From assembly GCF_009363075.1 (NCBI RefSeq), contig NZ_CP045293.1, forward strand, positions 682,001-746,000: DNA of 64,000 nucleotides, written 5' to 3'. The stretch comes from Paenibacillus guangzhouensis. GTDB lineage: Bacteria; Bacillota; Bacilli; Paenibacillales; Paenibacillaceae. The translations under genes and the position numbers were made by a program. Numbering within the stretch: position 1 is the stretch's first letter; every line of letters starts with the position of its first letter. Shown piece after piece: positions 18,972 to 27,270 of the stretch. The notes beneath the pieces were generated by a model. It did no database searches and was not told where the DNA came from. It was given only the letters and a program-made list of their open reading frames with translations.

Positions 18972-20087
18972 GTGGCGAATAAGCGGGATTATTATGAGGT
19001 TCTCGGTGTAGACAAGGGGGCGTCTGATGAAGAAGTCAAGAAAGCTTATCGAAAGCTAGCAAGGCAATATCATCCAGACGTGAACAAGGCTGCGGATGCC
19101 GAAGACAAGTTCAAAGAAGTGAAAGAAGCTTATGAAGTATTAAGCGATGATCAGAAACGCGCCACCTATGATCAATATGGTCATGTCGATCCGAATCAAG
19201 GATTTGGCGGCGGCGGAGCCGATTTCAGCGGCGGGTTCGGAGATATCTTCGACATGTTCTTCGGCGGCGGTGGAAGAAGGGATCCGAATGCGCCACAGCG
19301 CGGTAACGATCTTCAATATTCCATGACGATCGAGTTCAAGGAAGCTGTATTCGGTAAAGAAACGGATATTACGATTCCTCGTACGGAAAATTGTGATACG
19401 TGCCATGGATCAGGCGCAAAACCTGGTACGAAGCCGGATACATGTTCGACATGTCATGGGACGGGTCAGCAAGAAGTGGTTCAGAATACGCCATTTGGTC
19501 GTATGGTGAATCGCCGTGCTTGTCAGACATGCGGCGGTAAAGGTCAGATTATTCGTGAGCGCTGCTCGACGTGTAACGGTCAAGGAAAAGTGAAGAAGCA
19601 GCGTAAGATTCATGTTAAGATTCCTGCGGGTGTAGACGATGGCGCGCAATTACGGATGTCCGGCGAAGGCGAAGGCGGCCTGCGCGGCGGTCCAGCCGGC
19701 GATTTGTACATCGTGATTCGCGTGAAATCGCATGAGTTCTTCGAACGCGAGAACGACGATATTTATTGCGAAATTCCTTTAACTTTTGCGCAGGCAGCGC
19801 TTGGCGATGAGATTGAAATCCCGACGTTAACGGAGAAAGTGAAGCTGAAAATTCCTGCTGGTACGCAGACAGGCACTTACTTCCGTTTGAAAGGCAAAGG
19901 GGTTCCGCGCCTTCGTGGGATCGGCCAAGGGGATCAGCATGTTAAAGTGGTCGTTGTCACACCAACGAAGCTAACGGATGAACAGCGTGAATTGATGCGC
20001 CAGTTCGCAGGTTTAAGCGGCGAACAGACACATGAGCAGCAGCAGTCGTTCTTCGATCGGATGAAAAAAGCATTCCGCGGAGATTAA
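18972..20087 (+). CDS. dnaJ: DnaJ (Hsp40) co-chaperone
   Basis: 371 residues from GTG at 18972 (GGGGGTGG just before it). J domain with HPD at 34-36, a Gly/Phe-rich stretch (about 74-105, [13 protein letters not shown] and GGGGRRD), four zinc repeats [32 protein letters not shown], and the C-terminal substrate-binding part. It stimulates the ATPase of DnaK and delivers substrates. All zinc cysteines are present. Last gene of the heat-shock operon; a terminator follows at 20119. Confidence 0.98.
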   Translation: MANKRDYYEVLGVDKGASDEEVKKAYRKLARQYHPDVNKAADAEDKFKEVKEAYEVLSDDQKRATYDQYGHVDPNQGFGGGGADFSGGFGDIFDMFFGGGGRRDPNAPQRGNDLQYSMTIEFKEAVFGKETDITIPRTENCDTCHGSGAKPGTKPDTCSTCHGTGQQEVVQNTPFGRMVNRRACQTCGGKGQIIRERCSTCNGQGKVKKQRKIHVKIPAGVDDGAQLRMSGEGEGGLRGGPAGDLYIVIRVKSHEFFERENDDIYCEIPLTFAQAALGDEIEIPTLTEKVKLKIPAGTQTGTYFRLKGKGVPRLRGIGQGDQHVKVVVVTPTKLTDEQRELMRQFAGLSGEQTHEQQQSFFDRMKKAFRGD

Positions 20088-20118
20088 TGCGCTAAAATAA
20101 AACGAGTGAAAAGATATA

Positions 20119-20162
20119 GAGCCTGAGTAGTTACGGTCCCTTCGTGCTATTCAGGCTCTTTG
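20119..20162 (+). terminator. Terminator of the heat-shock operon
   Basis: GAGCCTGA-G-TAG pairs with CTA-T-TCAGGCTC (12 pairs with one wobble), followed by TTTGTC. Confidence 0.8.
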
Positions 20163-20237
20163 TCGTCCAGGTACGAATAGGTTCTATCGTTTACGCCGAT
20201 CCTATAGCTGCAGATATCTAAGAAGGAGTGACTCGAA

Positions 20238-20390
20238 GTGAACAACAATCGAGATAACCAAAAGAAAGCGAACAACTTGCCTATCGCGAAAAATGAGGAT
20301 GTTGAATTTGCTATGGATGAAGCAGATCAGGCAGATTTGGATGCTTTAGCGCGTGCAGAAGCAGCAGATGCGCGACAAGAGAATTCGTAG
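20238..20390 (+). CDS. Small YfhD-like protein
   Basis: 50 residues from GTG at 20238, with AAGGAGTGA eight bases upstream. The sequence is hydrophilic: a Asn/Lys-rich start, then NLPIAKNEDVEFAMDEADQA and a C-terminus ALARAEAADARQ. The pattern of Leu-Pro, a Glu-Asp-Val-Glu-Phe stretch and a terminal Ala-rich AEAADxR fits the small YfhD family of Bacillus, whose function is unknown. It opens a short run of accessory genes not found between dnaJ and prmA in Bacillus, and is probably co-transcribed with the next gene, 17 bases on. Confidence 0.65.
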   Translation: MNNNRDNQKKANNLPIAKNEDVEFAMDEADQADLDALARAEAADARQENS

Positions 20391-20407
20391 AGGTGGGTTG
20401 AGTAGCT

Positions 20408-20755
20408 ATGCAGACGATAGAGATCAAGGCTAACTTTACGAGATCTTCTGACGCTGAAGCAGCACAGAATAAATTGCGGGCCCTCCGGATCGAGAATACG
20501 GCAATCAACGAGAAGACGCAAGGGGATGGGGGATTTCTGAATTACAATGGAGATCCGGCCTGGTTCAACTTGGGCAATTTGAGCACGATGTCGATGATGT
20601 CGTATTCAACCTCCATGATGACGGGGCTGTATGCAGCGGGGTATAACGCGATGAATGAAGCATCGCGTCAATTTCTACTCACTGCAGTTGTACCAGATTC
20701 CGTCTATGCACAGGCGAAGATGGTTATTGAAGCCGCGGGTGGATCGCTACAGTAG
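20408..20755 (+). CDS. Protein of unknown function
   Basis: 115 residues; I do not recognise a family. The ends (TIEIKANFTRSSDAEAAQNK at the start, FLLTAVVPDSVYAQAKMVIE near the end) read as two beta-alpha units of a ferredoxin-like fold, separated by a Met/Ser-rich central stretch (about 55-80, NLSTMSMMSYSTSMMTGLYA) with Gly/Tyr residues that could be a short amphipathic or membrane-active segment. No Cys, no signal peptide. It follows the YfhD-like gene closely and has its own terminator behind. Confidence 0.7.
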   Translation: MQTIEIKANFTRSSDAEAAQNKLRALRIENTAINEKTQGDGGFLNYNGDPAWFNLGNLSTMSMMSYSTSMMTGLYAAGYNAMNEASRQFLLTAVVPDSVYAQAKMVIEAAGGSLQ

Positions 20756-20797
20756 TTCGAAGGAGATCCGATGATGCAATTCCACTAAAAATGCAAG

Positions 20798-20825
20798 CCT
20801 CGATCCGATGGATCGAGGTTTTTTA
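20798..20825 (+). terminator. Terminator after the 20408 gene
   Basis: CCTCGATC, five bases, GATCGAGG, then TTTTTTAT: a clean rho-independent terminator. Confidence 0.9.
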
Positions 20826-20995
20826 TATGGGTCAGCTGAATAAAGTCAATAAATCGGCTCTTATCGCGATCCCTATAAATCTTCTTTTCATATAAATAAA
20901 GTAGCTTGAACTAAGGAGGGAAGTCTGTCATTTGATTGTACCGGTCGTCGTTATTGCATAACAAATCTAATAAAAAAAGAAAGGAGGTGTCCGGA

Positions 20996-21586
20996 ATGCA
21001 GAATAATAAAGTTAAAAATATGGAAGTTGAAATTATTGAATGTACCTGTGATGAGCATAAGGGCCATCATCAATGTGTGCCGAGAAAAGGTGAGTTGATC
21101 GTCAATGGCGGCTTTGAGGATCCAATAACTTTTTTTGGATGGCAGATTGATCCGAGTAATGACGGAGTTGACCAAGCTGCTCCCGATGAAGTTCATTCCG
21201 GCCTAAAGGCGTCTCGCCTAGGATTTAGTGATCTTGCGGGTAACCTTGAAGGCGATGGGGTTCTTCTTCAAGATGTATCAGGCGTGTGCCCTGGCAGACA
21301 TTATGAATTACAATTTGAAATGAACGGTGAAGTCCAGAAAGGCAATGCTCCTGTTGATGTTCGTGTAATCTGGCTTGATGAAGATAAAAATGTAATAGGT
21401 CTAGGTCTTCTAATTACGGTAACGGCGAACTCTCTTCCCGACGATAATATTGGAGCCTGGACGACGTTCCAAGGCATTACGAGTGAATCCCCGAACGGCG
21501 TTCGATTCGCCCGGGTGAGATTCGAAATTCATGCAGCCAATCCAGAAACGCAACATGTTCATTTAGATGATGTATCCTTTGCTTAA
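20996..21586 (+). CDS. Jelly-roll-like protein, NTTRR-F1-type domain (possible spore-surface protein)
   Basis: 196 residues from ATG at 20996, chosen because AAAGGAGGTG lies just before it (the frame is open 60 bases further up). After a short charged start with Cys/His residues (IIECTCDEHKGHHQCVPR), the rest is one beta-sandwich unit: ELIVNGGFEDP, FGWQID, SGLKASRLGF, LLQDVSGVCPGRHYELQFEM, IWLDEDKNVIG, FARVRFEI, HVHLDDVSF. That order (NGGFE, GW, ligand-loop, DDV at the end) matches carbohydrate-binding-like domains such as the NTTRR-F1 domain of Bacillus spore-associated proteins. No signal peptide, in keeping with mother-cell-made coat or exosporium proteins; the spore role is inference. Confidence 0.7.
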   Translation: MQNNKVKNMEVEIIECTCDEHKGHHQCVPRKGELIVNGGFEDPITFFGWQIDPSNDGVDQAAPDEVHSGLKASRLGFSDLAGNLEGDGVLLQDVSGVCPGRHYELQFEMNGEVQKGNAPVDVRVIWLDEDKNVIGLGLLITVTANSLPDDNIGAWTTFQGITSESPNGVRFARVRFEIHAANPETQHVHLDDVSFA

Positions 21587-21736
21587 AATGAAGTATGGGG
21601 TTAGTAAATTTATTATCTTGGACAAGTTAAGTATTGATATAGCAGGTGGCAAGAAAAACAAAAGCTGTTCTTTGCGATGTTCGGCGGCGGAGAATGGCTC
21701 TTTTTCTTTTGACGGTAAGGTCGTTCCTTTTCATTC

Positions 21737-21766
21737 TTGTCATTTCCTTTTTGCATATAGTATATT
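21737..21766 (+). promoter_or_regulatory. Sigma-A promoter of def
   Basis: TTGTCA at 21737-21742, 18-base spacer, TATATT at 21761-21766, 37 bases before the def start. The remaining bases between 21587 and 21736 show no gene. Confidence 0.65.
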
Positions 21767-21803
21767 GAGGGGATACAAATGTTCATTGGGGAGGAAGCAA
21801 ATC

Positions 21804-22319
21804 ATGCAAGTGAAAGAAATCGTTCCATTCGGAGATCCGGTCCTACGCAAAGTAGCAAAGCCGGTAACTGAAATCAATGCCAAAATCATTCGTCTATTGG
21901 ATGATATGAAGGCAACGTTGATGGATTCCGAATATGGGGCAGGTCTGGCAGCACCTCAAATCGGTATGCTGCGCAGAGTGATTGTCATGAATATTGACGA
22001 TACGTATTATGAACTCATTAATCCGGAGATTGTTGAGATGTCGGGAGAACAAGTCGGCTATGAAGGATGCTTGTCCCTGCCAAGATATATTGGGGTTGTT
22101 AAACGATACAATGAAGTGAAGATTACGACCATGAATCGAGACGGAGAAACGGTGGAACTCAAAGCTTCCGGTTTCCTCGCACGCTGCATCCAACACGAAA
22201 TCGACCATCTGAACGGCGTGTTGTTCATTGACCATGTTCAAGATAATTACCTCGTGCATGAGGATACCAATAAGAAGATGTCCTTGATCGACGCGTTGAA
22301 GCTTGCAGGAACGAAATAG
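21804..22319 (+). CDS. def: Peptide deformylase
   Basis: 171 residues from ATG at 21804. The frame is open 237 bases further upstream, but GGGGAGGAAG lies just before 21804 and the family starts there. It removes the N-formyl group from new proteins. All three motifs are present: GAGLAAPQIG (motif 1), EGCLSLP (motif 2, metal Cys) and QHEIDHLNG (motif 3, metal His pair and catalytic Glu). Promoter at 21737 and terminator behind, so it is a single-gene unit. Confidence 0.96.
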   Translation: MQVKEIVPFGDPVLRKVAKPVTEINAKIIRLLDDMKATLMDSEYGAGLAAPQIGMLRRVIVMNIDDTYYELINPEIVEMSGEQVGYEGCLSLPRYIGVVKRYNEVKITTMNRDGETVELKASGFLARCIQHEIDHLNGVLFIDHVQDNYLVHEDTNKKMSLIDALKLAGTK

Positions 22320-22334
22320 AGGAGTGGAAATGGG

Positions 22335-22376
22335 CGTACAGGCGGATGATGCTTGTACGTCATTTCTTTTTTTGTG
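22335..22376 (+). terminator. Terminator after def
   Basis: CGTACAGGC pairs with GCTTGTACG (one wobble), followed after a few bases by a run of seven T. The T-run also forms the upstream flank of the prmA promoter. Confidence 0.7.
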
Positions 22377-22400
22377 AAAAAAGTCTCCTTATAGTACAAT
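22372..22400 (+). promoter_or_regulatory. Sigma-A promoter of prmA
   Basis: TTGTGA at 22372-22377, 17-base spacer, TACAAT at 22395-22400. Confidence 0.65.
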
Positions 22401-22437
22401 AGATCGTAAACGATTTTTTTGGGAGGATATTCGATCA

Positions 22438-23415
22438 ATGTTATGGCATGAATTAACGATACATACAACAGAAGAAGCGGTAGAAATGATCTCGAACTTT
22501 CTGCATGAGATGGGGGCGGATGGGGTCTCCATCGAAGAAACGGGTTCGCTGAATCGAGAGCGAGATACGACCTACGGGCAGCTATATGATAAACCATTCA
22601 ACGATATCCCAGAAGGAGAAGCGGTCATTAAGGGATATTTCGCCGACGTAACGAATCCGGGGAACTTGATCGACGAGATTAAGCCGCGTATTGAAGAGCT
22701 TCGTACGTTCGATATTGATCCGGGTTCATACACAATGGAGACGCGAATTGTTAACGAAGACGAATGGGCGAATGCATGGAAGCAATATTTCAAACCGATC
22801 CGCGTATCGGAGAGATTGACGATCAAGCCGACGTGGGAGCCTTATGAAGCGGGTCCGGGTGAACAGATTATCGAAATCGATCCTGGCATGGCCTTCGGTA
22901 CGGGTACGCATCCGACGACCTCCTTGTGCCTTCGTGCGTTAGAATCTGTAATTCAAGGCGGGGAAGAAATTATTGATGTCGGCACCGGTTCCGGGATTCT
23001 CGCCATCGGGGCAGTGAAGTTAGGGGCGAAGCACGTACTAGCGCTGGATCTGGATCCTGTAGCCGTAACCATCGCGGAAGAGAATACGCAGCTCAATCAG
23101 TTGGAGAACGACATTACAGTTCATCTTAGCGACTTGCTCCAAGTCATTAATCGGAACGAGGAAGAGAATGCTTCGACGCCGCTTGGCGTAACACTTCCAG
23201 TACAAATTGTGGTCGCGAACATTCTTGCAGAAGTCATTTTGTTGTTCATTGATGATGTATATAATGCCTTAGCGGACGGCGGCACGTATATTACTTCCGG
23301 CATTTATAAGAACAAGGAAGAAGTGGTGGAGCAGGCGCTGCTTGCGGCCAAATTTACAATCGTAGACCGCTATCGCGAGGATGACTGGGTTGCCTTCGTA
23401 GCGAGAAAGTTGTAG
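22438..23415 (+). CDS. prmA: Ribosomal protein L11 methyltransferase
   Basis: 325 residues. SAM-dependent enzyme that methylates L11. N-terminal recognition domain (MLWHELTIHTTEEAVEMISN), then the class I methyltransferase core with IEIDPGMAFGTGTHPTTSLC, the SAM loop DVGTGSGILAIGAVKLGA and ALDLDPVAV, and the NILAEVI motif. One short insert (NRNEEENASTPLGVTL, about residues 238-253) lengthens the loop after SDLLQ. Own promoter; the M50 protease gene begins 7 bases after its stop. Confidence 0.97.
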   Translation: MLWHELTIHTTEEAVEMISNFLHEMGADGVSIEETGSLNRERDTTYGQLYDKPFNDIPEGEAVIKGYFADVTNPGNLIDEIKPRIEELRTFDIDPGSYTMETRIVNEDEWANAWKQYFKPIRVSERLTIKPTWEPYEAGPGEQIIEIDPGMAFGTGTHPTTSLCLRALESVIQGGEEIIDVGTGSGILAIGAVKLGAKHVLALDLDPVAVTIAEENTQLNQLENDITVHLSDLLQVINRNEEENASTPLGVTLPVQIVVANILAEVILLFIDDVYNALADGGTYITSGIYKNKEEVVEQALLAAKFTIVDRYREDDWVAFVARKL

Positions 23416-23422
23416 GTGACGA

Positions 23423-24109
23423 ATGGATTTTTTGGATAAACTGATCGTTTTTCCTGTTGCGCATTTACCGTTTGTTCTTCTCGTCTTATTAATCTCTTTT
23501 ACGGTGCATGAGTTTGCGCATGCGTATTTTGCGAATAAGTTCGGTGATCCGACGGCGAAGCTGCTCGGGCGCGTGACATTGAACCCTAGCCGCCATTTGG
23601 ATGTATTCGGAACACTGCTGTTCTTGATCGCCGGATTCGGTTGGGCTCGTCCCGTTCCCGTGAATCGCGAGAATTTCCGTAACCCGCGGGCGATGGGGAT
23701 CGTGGTCTCTGCAGTCGGGCCGCTGAGTAACTTGCTCGTAGCCTTTGTGGGGGCGCTTATCTACATTATTTTGTTGAAATACCATGTACAGGGCGCATTT
23801 ACCAATGAGCGGGTTGGCGAAGCAATCAATATCTTCTTCGAATATTTAATCAATTATAATATTCTGCTGTTCCTCTTCAACTTAATTCCATTGCCGCCAT
23901 TAGACGGGTACCGAATTATTGAGGACTTAGCGCCAAGAAGCCTTCGGATCAAGCTGCAGCAGTTCGAGAAGTGGTCGATCTTCATTTTCTTGCTGATCGT
24001 GTTCCTACCACCTGTTCGTGCGGTTACGATCAAGCCGTTGTTCGATCTGATTAGTCCGATGTATATCAGCTTTATGAAGTTCTGGGCGAATGTGATCGGC
24101 ATCGGATAA
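23423..24109 (+). CDS. Site-2 protease family membrane metalloprotease (M50)
   Basis: 228 residues with about five membrane segments. Zinc motif HEFAH at 29-33 in the first helix, and the second active-site motif NLIPLPPLDG (153-162, Asp161 as third ligand). The Gly-Trp-Ala-Arg-Pro-Val-Pro segment after about residue 72 is also typical. This is the short, PDZ-less YwhC-like class; substrates are unknown, and most studied S2P enzymes cut membrane-bound regulators such as anti-sigma factors. It lies tightly behind prmA. Confidence 0.9.
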   Translation: MDFLDKLIVFPVAHLPFVLLVLLISFTVHEFAHAYFANKFGDPTAKLLGRVTLNPSRHLDVFGTLLFLIAGFGWARPVPVNRENFRNPRAMGIVVSAVGPLSNLLVAFVGALIYIILLKYHVQGAFTNERVGEAINIFFEYLINYNILLFLFNLIPLPPLDGYRIIEDLAPRSLRIKLQQFEKWSIFIFLLIVFLPPVRAVTIKPLFDLISPMYISFMKFWANVIGIG

Positions 24110-24221
24110 TCCATGGAAAATTCGATCAAATGTAGATTTTATGCGGTAAAAGAGGTATGATGTTTTCTGGACTATAAGAGTTTATAAGTTAAACTGATAA
24201 ACGGATTAGGAACGATGAGAT

Positions 24222-24986
24222 ATGCAGAGATATTTTATTGCGCCGGAGCAATTTGGCGAACATTCAGTTATGATTACGGGCGATGATGCCCATCATATTA
24301 GCAAAGTTATGCGTGCTCGCGTTGGCGAGAAGTTTATTGTAAGCGACGGCGTGAGTCAAGAAGCCTTGGTCGAGGTGACAGATATTGAAGTGAGCGGGGT
24401 AACGGCGGTAATTGTGGAGCGAATCGAGCTCACGCAGGAGCCCCAGCTGCAAGTGACCGTAGCTCAAAGTCTACCTAAAGGCGACAAGATGGAGACCGTC
24501 ATTCAGAAATGTACGGAGATTGGCGCGGTGCGATTCATTCCGTATATGTCAGAGCGTACAATTGTCCAATACGATGCTAAGAAAGAAGCGAAGCGGGTCG
24601 AACGCTGGGGCAAAATTGCGAAGGAAGCTGCTGAGCAAGCCCATCGCAATCGCGTGCCTGAAGTCGAGTCTGCGAGCACATGGAAGCAGATGCTAGGTCG
24701 ATTGGCGTCGTATGATTTAGTGTTGTTCTGTTATGAGAAGGAAGAAGGGCTTCAGCTACGCGATGTGGTACAGCCATTCGTTGCAGACATCAGCCGGGAC
24801 CGTGCCGTACAGGTCATGGTGATGGTCGGTCCTGAGGGCGGTTTTACCGTGCAGGAGATGGAGGCTGCCGAAGCGGCGGGCGCGAAGTCTGTTGGACTTG
24901 GAAGACGTATATTACGCACGGAGACGGCTGCTATGGTCGCGCTCACGTGCCTTTTCTATGAATCTGGAGAGATGGGAGGCGTGTAG
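24222..24986 (+). CDS. rsmE: 16S rRNA m3U1498 methyltransferase
   Basis: 254 residues, SPOUT-class (knotted) SAM enzyme that methylates U1498 of 16S rRNA. N-terminal PUA-like part (QRYFIAPEQF, HHISKVMRARVGEKFIVSDG), then QSLPKGDKMETVIQKCTEIG, and the SAM knot VMVGPEGGFTVQEMEAAEAA with LGRRILRTETAAM. Followed after 3 bases by mtaB, the usual rsmE-mtaB pair. Ribosome site is weak (AGGAACGATGAGAT). Confidence 0.95.
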   Translation: MQRYFIAPEQFGEHSVMITGDDAHHISKVMRARVGEKFIVSDGVSQEALVEVTDIEVSGVTAVIVERIELTQEPQLQVTVAQSLPKGDKMETVIQKCTEIGAVRFIPYMSERTIVQYDAKKEAKRVERWGKIAKEAAEQAHRNRVPEVESASTWKQMLGRLASYDLVLFCYEKEEGLQLRDVVQPFVADISRDRAVQVMVMVGPEGGFTVQEMEAAEAAGAKSVGLGRRILRTETAAMVALTCLFYESGEMGGV

Positions 24987-24989
24987 AGA

Positions 24990-26327
24990 ATGCCATCTGT
25001 AGCATTTTACACCCTGGGCTGTAAAGTTAACTTCTATGATACGGAAGCGATCTGGCAACTGTTCAAGAATGAAGGTTATGAACAAGTTGATTTTGAGACA
25101 CAGACTGCTGACGTATACCTCATTAATACATGTACCGTAACGAATACCGGCGATAAGAAGAGCCGTCAAATTATTCGCCGTGCGGTACGCCGTAACCCGG
25201 ATGCGATCATTGCGGTAACAGGCTGCTACGCGCAGACCTCGCCAGCAGAGATCCTGGATATTCCGGGCGTAGACCTCGTCATTGGGACACAAGATCGGGA
25301 TAAAATTATGCCGTACATTGAACAGCTTCAACAAGAACGTCAGCCAATTAATGCGGTACGCAACATTATGAAGACGCGTGAGTTCGAAGAACTGGATGTA
25401 CCGGATTTCGCAGAACGCACACGCGCATTCCTCAAAATTCAAGAAGGATGCAATAACTTCTGTACTTTCTGCATTATTCCATGGTCTCGCGGGTTGTCCC
25501 GCAGCCGTGCGCCGGAAAGTGTCGTTGAGCAAGCGAAGCAACTGGTCGCGGCAGGCTACAAAGAAATCGTCCTTACAGGCATTCACACGGGTGGGTACGG
25601 AGATGATTTAGAGAACTATCGTCTTGCTAATCTGCTGTGGGATCTGGACAAAGTCGAAGGACTTGAGCGTATCCGAATCAGTTCGATTGAAGCGAGCCAG
25701 ATTACGGAAGAAGTGCTTGAAGTGCTGAAGAAGTCTTCCAAAATGTGCCGTCATCTGCATATTCCGCTGCAAGCAGGCGATAACGATGTCTTGAAGCGCA
25801 TGCGCCGTAAATACACGGTCGAAGAGTTCGCGACCAAAATTGCTCGCATTCAAGAAGCGATGCCGGATGTTGCAATCACGACGGACGTCATCGTAGGGTT
25901 CCCTGGCGAGACGGACGAGCAGTTCCGTAAAGGTTATGAGTTCATGGAGAAGATCAAATTCTCGGAAATGCACGTCTTCCCTTATTCGAAGCGTACAGGT
26001 ACGCCTGCAGCGCGGATGGAGGATCAAGTGGATGAGGAAGTGAAGCACGCACGCGTGCATGAACTGATCGACTTGTCTGAGAAAATGCAGTTTGCTTACG
26101 CCGAGCAATTCGTCGGCCAAGTGCTTGACATTATTCCTGAGCGTGATTATAAAGGCGCGCCAGGTACAGGAAAAGTTATGGGTTACTCTGATAATTACCT
26201 GCAAGTCATCTTCGAGGGTGACGAGTCCTTGATCGGTAAACTCTGCCGAGTAAAAGTGACCGAAGCGGGCGTGAACGAGTGCATGGGTGCGCTCGTACGT
26301 GTGATCGAGGAGCAGCAAGTGGGATAA
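24990..26327 (+). CDS. mtaB: tRNA t6A37 methylthiotransferase MtaB
   Basis: 445 residues. Two-cluster radical SAM enzyme that converts t6A37 to ms2t6A37 in tRNA. N-terminal MTTase domain with three cysteines (TLGCKVNFYDTE, LINTCTVT, TGCYAQ), radical SAM motif CNNFCTFC, and a C-terminal TRAM-like domain (YCD-type QVIFEGDESLIGKLCRVKV). All six cluster cysteines are present. Followed by the repeat-filled gap. Confidence 0.96.
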   Translation: MPSVAFYTLGCKVNFYDTEAIWQLFKNEGYEQVDFETQTADVYLINTCTVTNTGDKKSRQIIRRAVRRNPDAIIAVTGCYAQTSPAEILDIPGVDLVIGTQDRDKIMPYIEQLQQERQPINAVRNIMKTREFEELDVPDFAERTRAFLKIQEGCNNFCTFCIIPWSRGLSRSRAPESVVEQAKQLVAAGYKEIVLTGIHTGGYGDDLENYRLANLLWDLDKVEGLERIRISSIEASQITEEVLEVLKKSSKMCRHLHIPLQAGDNDVLKRMRRKYTVEEFATKIARIQEAMPDVAITTDVIVGFPGETDEQFRKGYEFMEKIKFSEMHVFPYSKRTGTPAARMEDQVDEEVKHARVHELIDLSEKMQFAYAEQFVGQVLDIIPERDYKGAPGTGKVMGYSDNYLQVIFEGDESLIGKLCRVKVTEAGVNECMGALVRVIEEQQVG

Positions 26328-26835
26328 ATAATATCCACCCCCTAAATCCCCCTTATGCTTACGATGCCAGCTTTCTTTCAGAAAGCTCTTAGGAGGACCC
26401 CAGAGGGCTTGCCCTCTGGACTCCTGAAATTGAGTGTGGGATTTAGGGACGTGGTTGTGAGTCAATATGTGCAAGGATCGCTATCGTTTAGCCGAGATTC
26501 CCTCCGGGAACCTCGGCTAAACACGCTTTATGGCGTGCGTGCTTATTTCAGGGTAAAATAGTTAATGTGCTTTATTGCCTAGGAAATATCTTAGTCTGAC
26601 CCGTAGATAGGTCCTTGTACAGTACAGCGTGACTCATGCGGTTTGACACTAGGGTCAAACCACATGAGTCGATAGCGCTCAATCTACAGACTCATCTAGA
26701 TACATATAGCAGTACCTCCTTCGCCCCTTTCGGGAGTCCAGAGGGGTACCCTCTGGGGTCCCTCTCCTCTGGAGGGGGATTTAGGGGGAGGCAACAGTTT
26801 ATTTTAGATAAAGAAACCAGAGAGGAAGTTATGCC
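26328..26835. repeat. 508-base gap filled with inverted repeats (possible composite mobile repeat)
   Basis: Repeat A starts at 26337 (ACCCCCTAAATCCCCCTT) and contains the hairpin CCAGAGGG-CTTG-CCCTCTGG (in 26391-26425) and a closing GGGATTTAGGG at 26438-26448. Repeat B (about 26713-26791) is the same unit in inverse orientation, ending GGGGGATTTAGGGGGAGG. Between them lie two strong hairpins: 26486-26522 (16 pairs, three-base loop) and 26631-26670 (16 pairs, six-base loop). No gene is convincing; open frames on both strands are by-products of the symmetry. The symmetry suggests a non-coding mobile repeat or its remains. Confidence 0.75.
26486..26522 (+). terminator. Strong hairpin inside the mtaB gap
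   Basis: GTTTAGCCGAG pairs with CTCGGCTAAAC, and inside it TTCCC with GGGAA, separated by one mismatch, with a TCC loop. No T-run follows, so it may be an mRNA 3' hairpin rather than an efficient terminator. An overlapping smaller stem CACGC/GCGTG follows directly. Confidence 0.5.
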
Positions 26836-27270
26836 ATGCAAGAGATCAGCGCAGGCGGTGTCGTCTACCGCAAAAGCCCAGCAGGATTGGAAATTCAATT
26901 AATTCGAGATCGGTTCGGTAAAATTTCGCTTGCGAAAGGCAAGATGGAGCCCGGCGAGACGATCGAAGAGACAGCTCTTCGTGAGATTCAAGAAGAGACG
27001 GGCATGATCGGTCGTATCGTGGCACCGATCGATCAAATTTCTTATGTCTATACCCATCCTGTCCACGGGGAGACGGAGAAAATCGTTCATTATTATGTCG
27101 TGGAAGCGTTAGAGGGAGATCTGCAAGCGCAGGTCGAAGAGATCGACGGCGTATCTTGGTTCTCTCCGCAAGAGGCGTGGTTACAACAGAAACAGCAAGG
27201 ATACGATAATAACGATCGCATTTTACAAAAAGCGTTGGAATGGTTGCAGGTAGAGGTGGATTTCGCATGA
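26836..27270 (+). CDS. Nudix hydrolase
   Basis: 144 residues. The Nudix box is complete: GKMEPGETIEETALREIQEE followed by TGM, fitting G-x5-E-x7-RE-x2-EE-x-G. Metal-dependent hydrolysis of nucleoside diphosphates linked to another group; the substrate cannot be read off. The start MQEISAGGVVYRK resembles diadenosine polyphosphate or (d)NTP hydrolases. ATG at 26836 with AGAGGAAG before it. The stop overlaps the deoC start (ATGA), so the two are translationally coupled; both would serve nucleotide clean-up and salvage. Confidence 0.9.
   Translation: MQEISAGGVVYRKSPAGLEIQLIRDRFGKISLAKGKMEPGETIEETALREIQEETGMIGRIVAPIDQISYVYTHPVHGETEKIVHYYVVEALEGDLQAQVEEIDGVSWFSPQEAWLQQKQQGYDNNDRILQKALEWLQVEVDFA

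Noticed and set aside
26355-26902. Open frames in the mtaB-Nudix gap, including one extending into the Nudix gene
   Set aside because: They lie in repeats A and B and lack ribosome sites; the Nudix start is well defined at 26836.
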